Assembly (NCBI GenBank): GCA_947167075.1 | Contig: CAMVGR010000011.1 | Location: 1-59,347, forward strand | Source: an uncultured Bacteroidales bacterium | GTDB taxonomy: Bacteria; Bacteroidota; Bacteroidia; Bacteroidales; P3 | DNA length: 59,347 nt | Direction of reading: 5' to 3' | In this document: piece after piece, positions 22,506 through 31,844 of the stretch | How the letters are laid out: each line of letters begins with the position of its first letter | How positions within the stretch are numbered: position 1 is the stretch's first letter | Notes under the pieces: model-generated | What the model was told of the DNA's origin: nothing | Databases searched by the model: none | Seen by the model: the letters and a program-made list of their open reading frames with translations, nothing else | Program-made: the position numbers and the translations under genes

Positions 22506-24740
22506 ATGAAGAAAGCATTTCAGCTTGTAGCCATCCTTCTTGTGGCGATAAGTGCTACCTCGAGGCCTGTTTCGCTTGAGCAAGCCCAGAAGATTGCCGA
22601 GAAATACTTCTCGACAGTAATAAACATCACTCCTGAACAATGGGATGAGATATACTTATTTACTCCCGTTGGAAGCAATGGATTTATCATTATTAGTGCT
22701 GATGATTGTGCCCGTCCAGTACTCGCCTATTCCACCACCTCGCAGTTTGACCCGCTGAATATGCCATCCCATGTCGAATCATGGATAGACGGATACCGAA
22801 AAGAGATCGCTTCACTCAGGGAGGCCGGGGTAACCCCTTCGCTTAAAGTGCAGTCGGAATGGCTATATGGAGCTGCCACACCTCTCAGCAGCTCTGTTCC
22901 TGCCCTAATGACCACCACATGGGATCAGAGTCCACGCTACAATTCCGAATGTCCTTATTCCTCGACAGACAAAAAGAATGCAGTGACGGGATGTGTCGCT
23001 ACAGCCACTGCCCAGATCATGAAATACTGGAATCATCCCATTAAAGGACATAGTGTGCATGGCTATAAATGCAGCGGTTTTGGCTATCAGTCCGTCTCCT
23101 TCGACACTGCATACAGTTGGTCGTCGATGCCCAACGCCCTCTCATGGTCAAGCACTTCCGATGAGATACACGCCGTTGCGCAACTAATGTACCACGTTGG
23201 AGTAGCCGTGGAGATGAACTATGGTGTCAAGGAAAGCGGTGCCCATATATTAGCCTATGGCACGATGGAGCTTCCCTCTTCAGAAAGGGCGCTGAAAGAG
23301 CACTTCCGCTACAATCCCATGATGAAGGGCGTATGGAAAAACCAACACACCGACACCGAATGGGACTCGCTGCTGCGCAATGAGATCGGACATGGGCGGC
23401 CCGTACTCTACTCAGGCAGAGATAATGAGGGCGGCCATGCTTTTGTGATTGACGGCTATAATACGGAAGGCAAATTCCACGTGAACTGGGGATGGGGCGG
23501 ATGGTACGACGGCTATTACACCATTGACTCCCTTTCGCCAGGAGGTGGTGGAACCGGTGGAAATGCCACCTACACCTTCAATATAGAGAATTCCGCTCTG
23601 ATACAGATATTCCCATCCTATGGCGACGACACCGTTGCGGTGTTCACCGTAGCCAGCGACGACACGACGATGGGCATCATAGCAGGCAACGGAACCTACG
23701 ATGCCTACCACGATACAGCCACCGTGATTGCTGTCCCGCACGAAGGCTATCGCTTTAATGGATGGGCTAGTGGCTTGGCAACCAACCCCTATCGCTTTGT
23801 TCCCAACGGCGACTTCACTGATACTGCATACTTCGTACCACTCAACCCCGACTCACTCGCCTACTGCGACAAGAGATATTGGTCTGGTTGGAAGGACGAC
23901 AATAGCAATATCACCGAATGGGGCATCCGCATCCCCGCTTCGCAACGCAATCCCCAACGCAGCCTTGCATCGGTACAGCTATACGCACCGTGCGAAGGCT
24001 ACTACCGAATGACGATATACTATGGCGACAGCATCGATGCTACCACCCAAGTGTACCAACAGCAAGTAGACATGACCGAATCGATCGGCTGGACCACCAT
24101 CGAACTCCCCGAGCCCATTGCACTGGTTGGCAACTCTCCACTGTGGATCACTTTCCGCTTCTCCAGCAGTGGTTCCTATCCTGCAGCCATGTCGTTTTAC
24201 ACTGGTATCGAGGACGGTTCGTGGTACCGTCTTAGCGGAGAATGGGTACGTATGTCCGACCATGGTATCTATACCACATGGATGATTCAAGCCAATTTCA
24301 TTCCCCGCAACTTTATAGTAAACCTACAAGCCGATGGCTTCGTCGGGCAAGACAACGTAACTGGTGGCGGCGAATATGCCGAGGGTGAAAGCTGCACCCT
24401 AGCCTCCACCTACGCCGGTGCCCTCCCCTTCTGCTATTGGGACTTCGGCCATGGTGTCACCATCGACAAGGATCCTTACACCTTCACAGTCACTCAAGAC
24501 ACCTCCATAATGGCGGTCGGCACCTGTATCGGCATCGACGATGTAGACGGTGAACAACTAGCAGTCTTCGTCCAAGGCTTGACCATCAGCCTGCAGGGAG
24601 CAGAGAAATGCTCAGCCAGCCTATATAACCTCGATGGACGACTGCTGGGCACCGGACGCAGATTCACCGTCCCATGCACAGGCATCTACTTGCTACGCAC
24701 CACCAACGGCTCAACCTTCAAAGTGACAGTATTCAAGTAA
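22506..24740 (+). CDS. C10 (streptopain-like) cysteine protease with T9SS type A sorting signal
   Basis: The 744-residue protein begins MKKAFQLVAILLVAISATSR, a signal peptide, then a propeptide like that of streptopain (SLEQAQKIAEKYFSTV). The catalytic domain has Cys163 in NAVTGCVATATAQIMKYW and His311 in GGHAFVIDGYN, followed by FHVNWGWGGWYDGYY. After it come a repeat domain with GYRFNGWASG (InlB B-repeat type), a jelly-roll-like domain, and a C-terminal signal of about 70 residues ending GIYLLRTTNGSTFKVTVFK, typical of type IX secretion. The enzyme is therefore predicted to be exported to the cell surface. The codons before 22506 are in the atp terminator and are not used. Confidence 0.92.
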   Translation: MKKAFQLVAILLVAISATSRPVSLEQAQKIAEKYFSTVINITPEQWDEIYLFTPVGSNGFIIISADDCARPVLAYSTTSQFDPLNMPSHVESWIDGYRKEIASLREAGVTPSLKVQSEWLYGAATPLSSSVPALMTTTWDQSPRYNSECPYSSTDKKNAVTGCVATATAQIMKYWNHPIKGHSVHGYKCSGFGYQSVSFDTAYSWSSMPNALSWSSTSDEIHAVAQLMYHVGVAVEMNYGVKESGAHILAYGTMELPSSERALKEHFRYNPMMKGVWKNQHTDTEWDSLLRNEIGHGRPVLYSGRDNEGGHAFVIDGYNTEGKFHVNWGWGGWYDGYYTIDSLSPGGGGTGGNATYTFNIENSALIQIFPSYGDDTVAVFTVASDDTTMGIIAGNGTYDAYHDTATVIAVPHEGYRFNGWASGLATNPYRFVPNGDFTDTAYFVPLNPDSLAYCDKRYWSGWKDDNSNITEWGIRIPASQRNPQRSLASVQLYAPCEGYYRMTIYYGDSIDATTQVYQQQVDMTESIGWTTIELPEPIALVGNSPLWITFRFSSSGSYPAAMSFYTGIEDGSWYRLSGEWVRMSDHGIYTTWMIQANFIPRNFIVNLQADGFVGQDNVTGGGEYAEGESCTLASTYAGALPFCYWDFGHGVTIDKDPYTFTVTQDTSIMAVGTCIGIDDVDGEQLAVFVQGLTISLQGAEKCSASLYNLDGRLLGTGRRFTVPCTGIYLLRTTNGSTFKVTVFK

Positions 24741-24780
24741 TCGAAAAAGAAAAACTAACCTCCTAACAAAGACATCAGCA

Positions 24781-26043
24781 ATGGAAAAGAAACAGAACTA
24801 CACCATCCCGATCATCGTCATGTTCTTGCTATTCTTCATGATAGCTTTCGTGACCAACTTTGCAGGATCGATGGGTGTCATCGTCAAAAACCAGTTTGGA
24901 ACTAGCAATGCAATAGCACAGCTAGGCACATTGGCCAACTTCATAGCCTATGCATGTATGGGCATACCCGCGGGCATCATCCTGCGTCGCAAGGGATACA
25001 AATTCACATCCTTGCTGGCCGTCACAGTGGGCTTTGTCGGCGTAGGCATCCAGTTTCTCAGCGGCTATGCCGGCAGTTTTGCCGTCTATGTGGCTGGTGC
25101 TTTGGTAGCAGGCTTCTCAATGTGCTTACTCAATATTGTCGTAAATCCAATGCTCAACACCCTAGGTGGTGGGGGCAATCGAGGCAACCAACTCATCCAG
25201 TGGGGTGGCACCATCAATAGCACTGGAGGCACCCTGGCCCCCATTCTTTTGGGATACCTTATCGGAGGCTCGGCAGCCAACGCCAGTGTGGGCGATGCCG
25301 CTCCTGTCATGATTATCGCCATGGCCATATTCGCAGTGGCTTTCTTGGTAATCGTATTCACACGGATTCCGGAACCACATTTGGAGACGAAGGAAATGCG
25401 TGCTTCCAAGCAGAAAAACAACCACAGTCCATTGTCGTTCCGCCACTTTGTGCTCGGTGCCGTGGCAATCTTCTTCTACGTCGGAGTCGAGGTAGGCATT
25501 CCCAACACCGCCAATCTCTACATGACCACCGCCACTGAAGGTGGTGGCCTAGGCCTAGGAGCCGACCTAGCAGGCTGGTTTATAGGTGCCTACTGGTTCT
25601 TGATGCTATGCGGACGCTTCATCGGTGGTCTACTGGGCGGAAAGGTCTCTTCCAGATCTATGCTCAGCACCACAGCCATGATAGCCATCATCTTCCTGCT
25701 GTGCCTCATACTGATTCCCACCAGCGTCACCGTTCATCTACATGGAGCCGACGTACCACTTAAAATTGCCTTCGCCACCCTTTGCGGCCTCTGCACTTCG
25801 GTGATGTGGGGTGCCATCTTCAACCTCTCGGCAGAAGGCCTTGGTAAATACACTCCTATGGCAAGTGGCATCTTCATGACCCTCGTTTGCGGCGGCGGCA
25901 TCATGCCATTCTTCCAAAACATGCTGGCCGACAGCATAGGCTATGTGGGTTCCTATTGGATTGTCGTGGCGGGCTTTGCCTACATTCTCTTCTATGCCTT
26001 GGCCGGATCGAAAAATGTCAATCGCGACATACCGACCGAATAG
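24781..26043 (+). CDS. MFS sugar permease, FucP/GluP-like (FHS family)
   Basis: The 420-residue protein has twelve hydrophobic segments. The central cue is NPMLNTLGGGGNRGNQLIQW, close to the N-P-x-x-x-x-L-G...N-x-x-Q pattern of the fucose/glucose/N-acetylglucosamine permeases of Bacteroidetes, followed by GGTLAPILLGYLIGG. Members carry sugars into the cytoplasm with protons or sodium. The sugar cannot be assigned. It follows the protease gene by 40 bases, so the two may be co-transcribed. There is no sugar-degradation gene nearby. Confidence 0.85.
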   Translation: MEKKQNYTIPIIVMFLLFFMIAFVTNFAGSMGVIVKNQFGTSNAIAQLGTLANFIAYACMGIPAGIILRRKGYKFTSLLAVTVGFVGVGIQFLSGYAGSFAVYVAGALVAGFSMCLLNIVVNPMLNTLGGGGNRGNQLIQWGGTINSTGGTLAPILLGYLIGGSAANASVGDAAPVMIIAMAIFAVAFLVIVFTRIPEPHLETKEMRASKQKNNHSPLSFRHFVLGAVAIFFYVGVEVGIPNTANLYMTTATEGGGLGLGADLAGWFIGAYWFLMLCGRFIGGLLGGKVSSRSMLSTTAMIAIIFLLCLILIPTSVTVHLHGADVPLKIAFATLCGLCTSVMWGAIFNLSAEGLGKYTPMASGIFMTLVCGGGIMPFFQNMLADSIGYVGSYWIVVAGFAYILFYALAGSKNVNRDIPTE

Positions 26044-26177
26044 CTCACCGCATCGTAGGGAATGCTGCTTTCTGCCAGCTATTTAGAACCAATAGCACAT
26101 TCTACAGAATCGCAGACATACTCATACACACAGAATACCAGCCCCTTCGCCCCCCCTCGCTCCGATACGAAAAGCGA

Positions 26178-26265
26178 TCTACACCGTACTTGAACCGTAC
26201 TTCCTCCGTACATGCACCGTACATGCACCGTACATGCACCGTACCATCCTCACCCCTACACCGTG
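26178..26265 (-). repeat. Dispersed 11-bp module array, copy 4 (reverse orientation, longest)
   Basis: Eight modules. On the minus strand: CACGGTGTAGG, GGTGAGGATGG (variant), three times TACGGTGCATG, then TACGGAGGAAG, TACGGTTCAAG, TACGGTGTAGA. It lies in the 375-base gap between the permease gene and the large cargo gene. I see no gene, clear promoter or terminator in the rest of that gap. Confidence 0.92.
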
Positions 26266-26418
26266 AATTGCTGTTGTACGTACATGGCATCCACGAGGAA
26301 CTAACCACTCAGGGCTATAGCAGGTTAAAACGCTACCCGACGACAACAAATCGACTGTATAATGTATCTTAAATAATAAAGACCAGTCATATAGATAGTC
26401 AACCAATCATCCCATCCT

Positions 26419-29382
26419 ATGAAAAAGGAGCATAAAACATTGATACACAATACTCGATACGGGATTATAGTCACATGTATGGCTCTTTTCCTCGTGTTCC
26501 CAGTCGGTATGCATGCACAGGGCACATGGTCGCAAAGCACGGCCTGTCCGGGATGGAATAATCCAAGCAAATTCACAACCGGCTCGTCCACCTACTACTA
26601 TTCGGGGCGCAAAGGGTCGGCCAAAACAGAAAAGCCTAGCGTCGCCGACGGAAAGATAGGCATATCATGGACTGGTAGTGTGATTGCAGCAGGGTCTATG
26701 TCTACGGCATCTTCGACCTCCGCCAGCGATTATGCCTCGTGCGGTTTGGCTCCTTCCAATTCTACATACAATATCTTCGAGCTGCTATCTACAGATTCGC
26801 AAGTAACGGGCCACCCTGTCAATAGCGATCCTAACACTGACGACAACCTGCCTTTTGTACCCACGCAATTCAACACCAACGACACTTCTGGCCTTAGTGT
26901 GAACACTAATCTTTCGAAGAGCATCCGAATTGGCGATGTCTGCAACAATGCGTATGCAGCAGGACTATACTACACCATGAATGTCACTGCCGACAATGCC
27001 ATGATGTTCATCTACTATTCCTGCGTCATCGAGGCTCCCGGCCATGGTCTGTCGGAAGATCCAGCTTTCATTATCCGAGTCATGAAGCAGGATGATGACG
27101 GCGATTGGGAGCAAGTGAGCGACACACTAGCCTATGTGGTCACCTCCACACCTAAATCCAACGGTGGAACGGTGGTGATCGGCGAGGATGGATGGCATTC
27201 TTATGGCTCTGGCTACAGTGCAATATACTACAAAGACTGGGTGAAAGTATCGCTCAATCTGTCGAACTACATCTATTCCGATGTCCGCATCGAAGTGTTG
27301 ATACGCGACTGCACAGCCTCTGGTCACTACGCCTATGCCTACCTCTGCGGCGAGTGTCGACCCATGCGAATCCAGGCTAGCGGATGTCCGCCAGGCATGT
27401 CGACCGATGTAACCACCCTTGCCGCCCCTCGCGGTCTGGACAACTATGTGTGGCATGCTTCGGAATTCGGCTATGCTCAAGACGCTCAGGACTTCAACCC
27501 AGGTGGCCCCAGTGCACACTTCACCTTCCGACAGCTCACCGATAGCATAGGTACCGAAGCCGATAGCGCCTACATCTACCACGTGAAGGCCGACGACTTC
27601 CATATCACCAAACACGGCCCTGCTGGGGCAGTAGTCGACATCGATTCGGTTGGCAACTGGCAGACCTTCCGCTGCACCATGACCTCCGCTCTCGACCCAA
27701 AGAAACCCTTCGAATCGCACCTCTACACCAACGTGCAGAACACCAAGCCCACCATGATGATCGACACACTGAGCATCTGTGGCGGCGAAGTGAAACTGAC
27801 CAACTATAGCTATGTGCCAGGCGACGACAATATGGCCGACGTAGCACACACCAAATGGATGTTCTACAACAATCCGGCTTGCCTCGGTGCCAGCGACTCG
27901 ACCTTAGAGGGCGAAAGCGTGACCGTGAAGTACGAGGACGGCAAGTTGAAGGGCGTGCGTGTCAGAACCGATGCCATCACCGGCGACACCAACGAGTGCT
28001 ACTCCGAAGCCATCTACCCCATCCGCCCCCTGCCCAACCCCAAGGCACAGATGACCCTCTCGAAGGATGTGCTCTGCGACGACGACCAGACCACCATGGT
28101 GGATGTCACGGATGTGTCGGTGGCCAGACGCTGGATGTTCCGCGCTGCGGGCGAGGATAGCCCTATGGACCTCACAGACACTGTGTACAAACAAGGCGAC
28201 GACAAAACATATACCCGCGGTTTCACACATGCCATCGAGCCCATCGAGATGACTGTCCGAAACGGACTCTTCTATCTCGACCCCTCCAACGGGGTGGACA
28301 CCATCTGGTGCGAGAACACCGTGAGAGACTCCGTCTTCGTATTCCTGCATCCCGAGCTGGAAGTGCTGGGCGACACCATTGTCTGCAACGGCACGTTGAC
28401 CGATGCCACGGTGAATGCCGTGGGTGTAGACGGATGCACCTACGAGTGGTCTACCACCCTCGGTAGCATCAGCGGCGACATACCTGCTGGCAACCATCTG
28501 GCCGTCTCTCCCTATGCTCAAGTGAGCACCTACTATGTGAAGGTGACAAGTCCTCAAGGGTGTGTGGCCTGGGACAGCATACACTGCTTCCTCGTGGTCC
28601 CCAAGCTCACTATGCAACCCTCCGACGGGCGCATCTGCCCGGGCGACGTGGTGACACTGACCGGATCGGAAGCCATGAGCTACACATGGTCTGCCTCGCC
28701 AGAAGACCCCTCGCTGGCCGGTCAAGACACCTTGGATGTGATCCACGTCACTCCGCAAGAGAACACTGTGTACACGCTGATAGGCCACGGCGGGTCGGGC
28801 GACAACCGATGCGATGCCTCTCCCCTCACGGCCACCGTGACGGTCTACCCCTACCCTGTCCCTAAAGTACACCTCGACCCAGGCATCGTGGACTCAGAGA
28901 ATCCCACCATCACACTGCGCGACGACTCCCCCTACGCCACCTCCTCGATGTGGACCTTCCACGGTGGTGAGGAAATGGCAGGTCGCGAAGTAACACACAC
29001 CTTCCAGGAAGCCACAGGCGTGGACTCCGTGATGGTCACACTCACCAATGCCAACGAACTCAACTGCCAGACCGTATATCCCTTCTACATACCCGTCAAC
29101 CTCTTCACCGCATGGCTACCCAACCTCTTCACCCCGGGCTCCGAGGACGAGAACGGTGTGTTCCGACTCTACACCATCAACAACTACGACCACTTCCACA
29201 TCTATATCTACAACCGCATGGGTGCCCTCGTCTTCGACTCGGACGACCCAGCCTTTGAATGGAATGGCACCTACAATGGTAAGCCACTGCCTCAGGGCAC
29301 CTACATATATATGCTCCGCTACCGCAGACCCGGCACCTACACCATCAGCCAAATTCAGGGCAATGTAACGCTCGTAAGGTGA
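26419..29382 (+). CDS. Large surface protein with T9SS type B (gliding-associated) C-terminal domain
   Basis: The 987-residue protein has a signal peptide (RYGIIVTCMALFLVFPVGMH, cleavage after HA), a long beta-rich body with several Ig/PKD-like segments (for example GDVVTLTGSEAMSYTWSA around 745-762), and a C-terminal domain of about 90 residues starting WLPNLFTPGSEDENGVFRLY with FHIYIYNRMGALVFDSDDP and ending QIQGNVTLVR. This is the gliding-motility-associated C-terminal domain (TIGR04131), a type B signal for type IX secretion. The protein is probably an adhesin or surface layer component. The body sequence gives no enzyme motif. It lies 10 bases before recQ, which has no functional link to it. 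Confidence 0.9.
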   Translation: MKKEHKTLIHNTRYGIIVTCMALFLVFPVGMHAQGTWSQSTACPGWNNPSKFTTGSSTYYYSGRKGSAKTEKPSVADGKIGISWTGSVIAAGSMSTASSTSASDYASCGLAPSNSTYNIFELLSTDSQVTGHPVNSDPNTDDNLPFVPTQFNTNDTSGLSVNTNLSKSIRIGDVCNNAYAAGLYYTMNVTADNAMMFIYYSCVIEAPGHGLSEDPAFIIRVMKQDDDGDWEQVSDTLAYVVTSTPKSNGGTVVIGEDGWHSYGSGYSAIYYKDWVKVSLNLSNYIYSDVRIEVLIRDCTASGHYAYAYLCGECRPMRIQASGCPPGMSTDVTTLAAPRGLDNYVWHASEFGYAQDAQDFNPGGPSAHFTFRQLTDSIGTEADSAYIYHVKADDFHITKHGPAGAVVDIDSVGNWQTFRCTMTSALDPKKPFESHLYTNVQNTKPTMMIDTLSICGGEVKLTNYSYVPGDDNMADVAHTKWMFYNNPACLGASDSTLEGESVTVKYEDGKLKGVRVRTDAITGDTNECYSEAIYPIRPLPNPKAQMTLSKDVLCDDDQTTMVDVTDVSVARRWMFRAAGEDSPMDLTDTVYKQGDDKTYTRGFTHAIEPIEMTVRNGLFYLDPSNGVDTIWCENTVRDSVFVFLHPELEVLGDTIVCNGTLTDATVNAVGVDGCTYEWSTTLGSISGDIPAGNHLAVSPYAQVSTYYVKVTSPQGCVAWDSIHCFLVVPKLTMQPSDGRICPGDVVTLTGSEAMSYTWSASPEDPSLAGQDTLDVIHVTPQENTVYTLIGHGGSGDNRCDASPLTATVTVYPYPVPKVHLDPGIVDSENPTITLRDDSPYATSSMWTFHGGEEMAGREVTHTFQEATGVDSVMVTLTNANELNCQTVYPFYIPVNLFTAWLPNLFTPGSEDENGVFRLYTINNYDHFHIYIYNRMGALVFDSDDPAFEWNGTYNGKPLPQGTYIYMLRYRRPGTYTISQIQGNVTLVR

Positions 29383-29392
29383 AACTAAAAGA

Positions 29393-31282
29393 ATGAGCGA
29401 CAAATACACTATTCTAAAACGATACTGGGGATACGACTCTTTTAGGCCAAAACAGGAAGAGATAATAGATTCCATACTCGAACATCACGACACCCTGGCT
29501 TTATTACCCACCAGTGGAGGCAAATCGCTTTGCTATCAACTGCCGGCTCTATTGATGGATGGAATATGCCTGGTGGTTTCCCCTTTGATTGCCCTGATGA
29601 AGGACCAGGTGCAAAGCCTGAATGACCGGAAACTGAAAGCAGCATGCATTGTGTCCGGACTATCAGGCAACGAGACGACATCGATACTGTATAATGCCAT
29701 CGCAGGCAGTATTAAATACTTGTTTGTTTCTCCCGAACGATTACGCCAAAGAATGTTTATCGAGCATCTACGCAAAATGAAGATAAGCATGATAGTTGTG
29801 GACGAGGCACATTGTATCTCACAGTGGGGTTATGATTTCCGTCCCACATATCTGCAGATAGCCGACGTGCGGGCATATCACCCTAATGTTCCTTTAATGG
29901 CACTGACTGCAACTGCAACGCAGGTGGTAGAAAGAGACATTATACAGAAGCTACTCATGCACGATTGCAGGGTTTTTAAAGCCAGTTTCCTCCGACCCAA
30001 CCTACACTATGCAGTTGTGTGCGACGAGAATAAAAACGAACGGATTGTCCAGTTGCTAAGTAGCAATACAGGGAGTGCCATCGTGTACGTTCGAAGTAGG
30101 CGCTACGCCCAAGAACTCTCAAATCTACTTAATTCGAAGAATATAGATGCAACATATTATCATGCCGGCCTAGAACAAGTCGATAGGGACAAACGACAAA
30201 GGACATGGATGCAGGGGTTGAGTAGGGTTATAGTAGCAACCAATGCTTTCGGAATGGGCATAAACAAACCAGATGTTAGATTGGTGTTGCATGTTGACAT
30301 CCCAGAATCTATTGAAGCATACTTCCAGGAGGCCGGACGTGCCGGTCGTGATGGGCTTCCTTCCGATGCCATTATCATCTATGACAAATCCGACCTAGCA
30401 AAATGTGACAGATCATTCGAAAGCGATTATCCCTCATTAAAATACATCAGAAATATATATAAAGCTCTTTGTAACTACTACAAGATACCTTTAGGAAGTG
30501 GTGCCGAGTGCAGATATGACTTCGATTTAGAAGGTCTGTGCACCACTTATAAACTAAAAATCCGTGACTGCTACAGTGCATGCCGCTTACTTGAAAAGGA
30601 GGGTTTAATTACCCTACCCGAAAAGGAAGATACAATGTCCGAGTTGTACATTCCTTTGCAGCGCGATGAATTATACCGTTTCCAAGTCAACCATCAAGCA
30701 TTAGGAAACCTATTGCAGAATATAATACGACTATATCCTGGGTTGTTCACCGCTCCTATACATATCAATGAAAAGCAAGTAGCAAGCCGATATAACATGG
30801 ACGAAGAGGATGTTATGAAGATGTTGAAACGAATGCATGACATGCACGTGGTCGAATACCACCCTCGGTCTTTACATCCACTGATTATTTTTAATAGTTC
30901 CCGCGTGAAAGAGGATTCTCTCTACTTTATCGACAGCAACTATCAACTGCTAAAAACAGGTGCCCACGAGCGACTGGAGGCAATAAAAAAATATATTACC
31001 AATACCAAAACATGCCGCAACCGCCAATTGCTTTCTTACTTTGGAGAAGAGACTACCAAAGATTGTGGGCACTGTGACGTATGTTGTCATCGCTCTATAA
31101 CTGAGGAAGAAATCAAGAATACTGTGTCAGACCTCCTATCTGTCGGTCATCTGCCACTCTCATCCTTGCAGTCTCTATTAAGGGATAAAGGCTGTACCGA
31201 TGCAAACACCGTTATAAGAAACCTATTGGACGAGGGGATATTAAAGCTCGACAATAATATGCAAATCTACCGTACTACTTGA
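29393..31282 (+). CDS. recQ: ATP-dependent DNA helicase RecQ
   Basis: The 629-residue protein has both helicase domains: Walker A LLPTSGGKSLCYQLPAL (Lys44), DEAH at 137-140 in IVVDEAHCISQWGYDFRPTY, and motifs V/VI in VIVATNAFGMGINKPDVR and YFQEAGRAGRDG. The RQC part has the zinc-binding cysteines in CRNRQLLSYFGEETTKDCGH followed by C-D-V-C. A C-terminal winged-helix-like segment ends the protein; I see no clear HRDC domain. RecQ unwinds DNA 3' to 5' in recombination and fork repair. Its last 8 bases overlap the convergent maf gene. Confidence 0.93.
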   Translation: MSDKYTILKRYWGYDSFRPKQEEIIDSILEHHDTLALLPTSGGKSLCYQLPALLMDGICLVVSPLIALMKDQVQSLNDRKLKAACIVSGLSGNETTSILYNAIAGSIKYLFVSPERLRQRMFIEHLRKMKISMIVVDEAHCISQWGYDFRPTYLQIADVRAYHPNVPLMALTATATQVVERDIIQKLLMHDCRVFKASFLRPNLHYAVVCDENKNERIVQLLSSNTGSAIVYVRSRRYAQELSNLLNSKNIDATYYHAGLEQVDRDKRQRTWMQGLSRVIVATNAFGMGINKPDVRLVLHVDIPESIEAYFQEAGRAGRDGLPSDAIIIYDKSDLAKCDRSFESDYPSLKYIRNIYKALCNYYKIPLGSGAECRYDFDLEGLCTTYKLKIRDCYSACRLLEKEGLITLPEKEDTMSELYIPLQRDELYRFQVNHQALGNLLQNIIRLYPGLFTAPIHINEKQVASRYNMDEEDVMKMLKRMHDMHVVEYHPRSLHPLIIFNSSRVKEDSLYFIDSNYQLLKTGAHERLEAIKKYITNTKTCRNRQLLSYFGEETTKDCGHCDVCCHRSITEEEIKNTVSDLLSVGHLPLSSLQSLLRDKGCTDANTVIRNLLDEGILKLDNNMQIYRTT

Positions 31283-31835
31283 ATTCCTGCAACGCTGCAT
31301 ACAAGTGGGACAATGGCAAGCCCATCACGTTATAAAAGCACCCATCGATTCTGTCTATTCCAACCATACCTATCCATTCTTGTATACCATAGGAGCCAGC
31401 TTTATCGTAGGGAGCATACCTATCGACATAGTATTCAATAACAGACTGCTCCAACTCCTTAAAATGAACATGTGTGGCTTCTGTAAACGACTTATCGCAT
31501 TGGCGATTGCGAAGGCTCACTCCTGTGTATACTGTATGCCATTGTCCAGAAAGAGCCCGAAGCATGGCTAAGGCATCGTCATGCGAGGATGGTTTTCCCA
31601 AGACGTGGTTGTCCAAGACCACCACTGTGTCTGCAGTCACCAACACTTCATCGTCCACAAATGGGGCGTTGTATGCAAGTGATTTACGTCGTGAAAGGTA
31701 TTCCGCCACCTTATCGGCTGATATAGACTGAGGAACCACCTCATCCACATCGACATCAACCACGCGATAGGGATAGCCCAACTGTGTGATTAGCTCGCGT
31801 CGCCGAGGCGATTTGGAGGCAAGAAGAAGAATCAT
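31275..31835 (-). CDS. maf: Maf-family nucleotide pyrophosphatase
   Basis: The 186-residue protein begins MILLLASKSPRRRELITQLG, the Maf signature S-x-S-P-R-R-x-x-L. It continues with the conserved VTADTVVVLDNHVLGKP and AYDKAGSYGIQ (KAG-x-Y-x-I-Q). Maf proteins hydrolyse non-canonical or pyrimidine nucleoside triphosphates to monophosphates and so keep them out of nucleic acid. It is the last gene of a minus-strand run that includes the MORN protein, DUF4270 and the starch-synthase-like gene. It overlaps recQ convergently by 8 bases. Confidence 0.93.
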   Translation of the reverse strand: MILLLASKSPRRRELITQLGYPYRVVDVDVDEVVPQSISADKVAEYLSRRKSLAYNAPFVDDEVLVTADTVVVLDNHVLGKPSSHDDALAMLRALSGQWHTVYTGVSLRNRQCDKSFTEATHVHFKELEQSVIEYYVDRYAPYDKAGSYGIQEWIGMVGIDRIDGCFYNVMGLPLSHLYAALQEFK

Positions 31836-31844
31836 AGTCGATTC

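Noticed and set aside
27904..28872. A 322-codon minus-strand open frame
   Set aside because: It is the shadow of the large T9SS cargo protein; its His/Gly/Val-rich sequence is typical of antisense frames.
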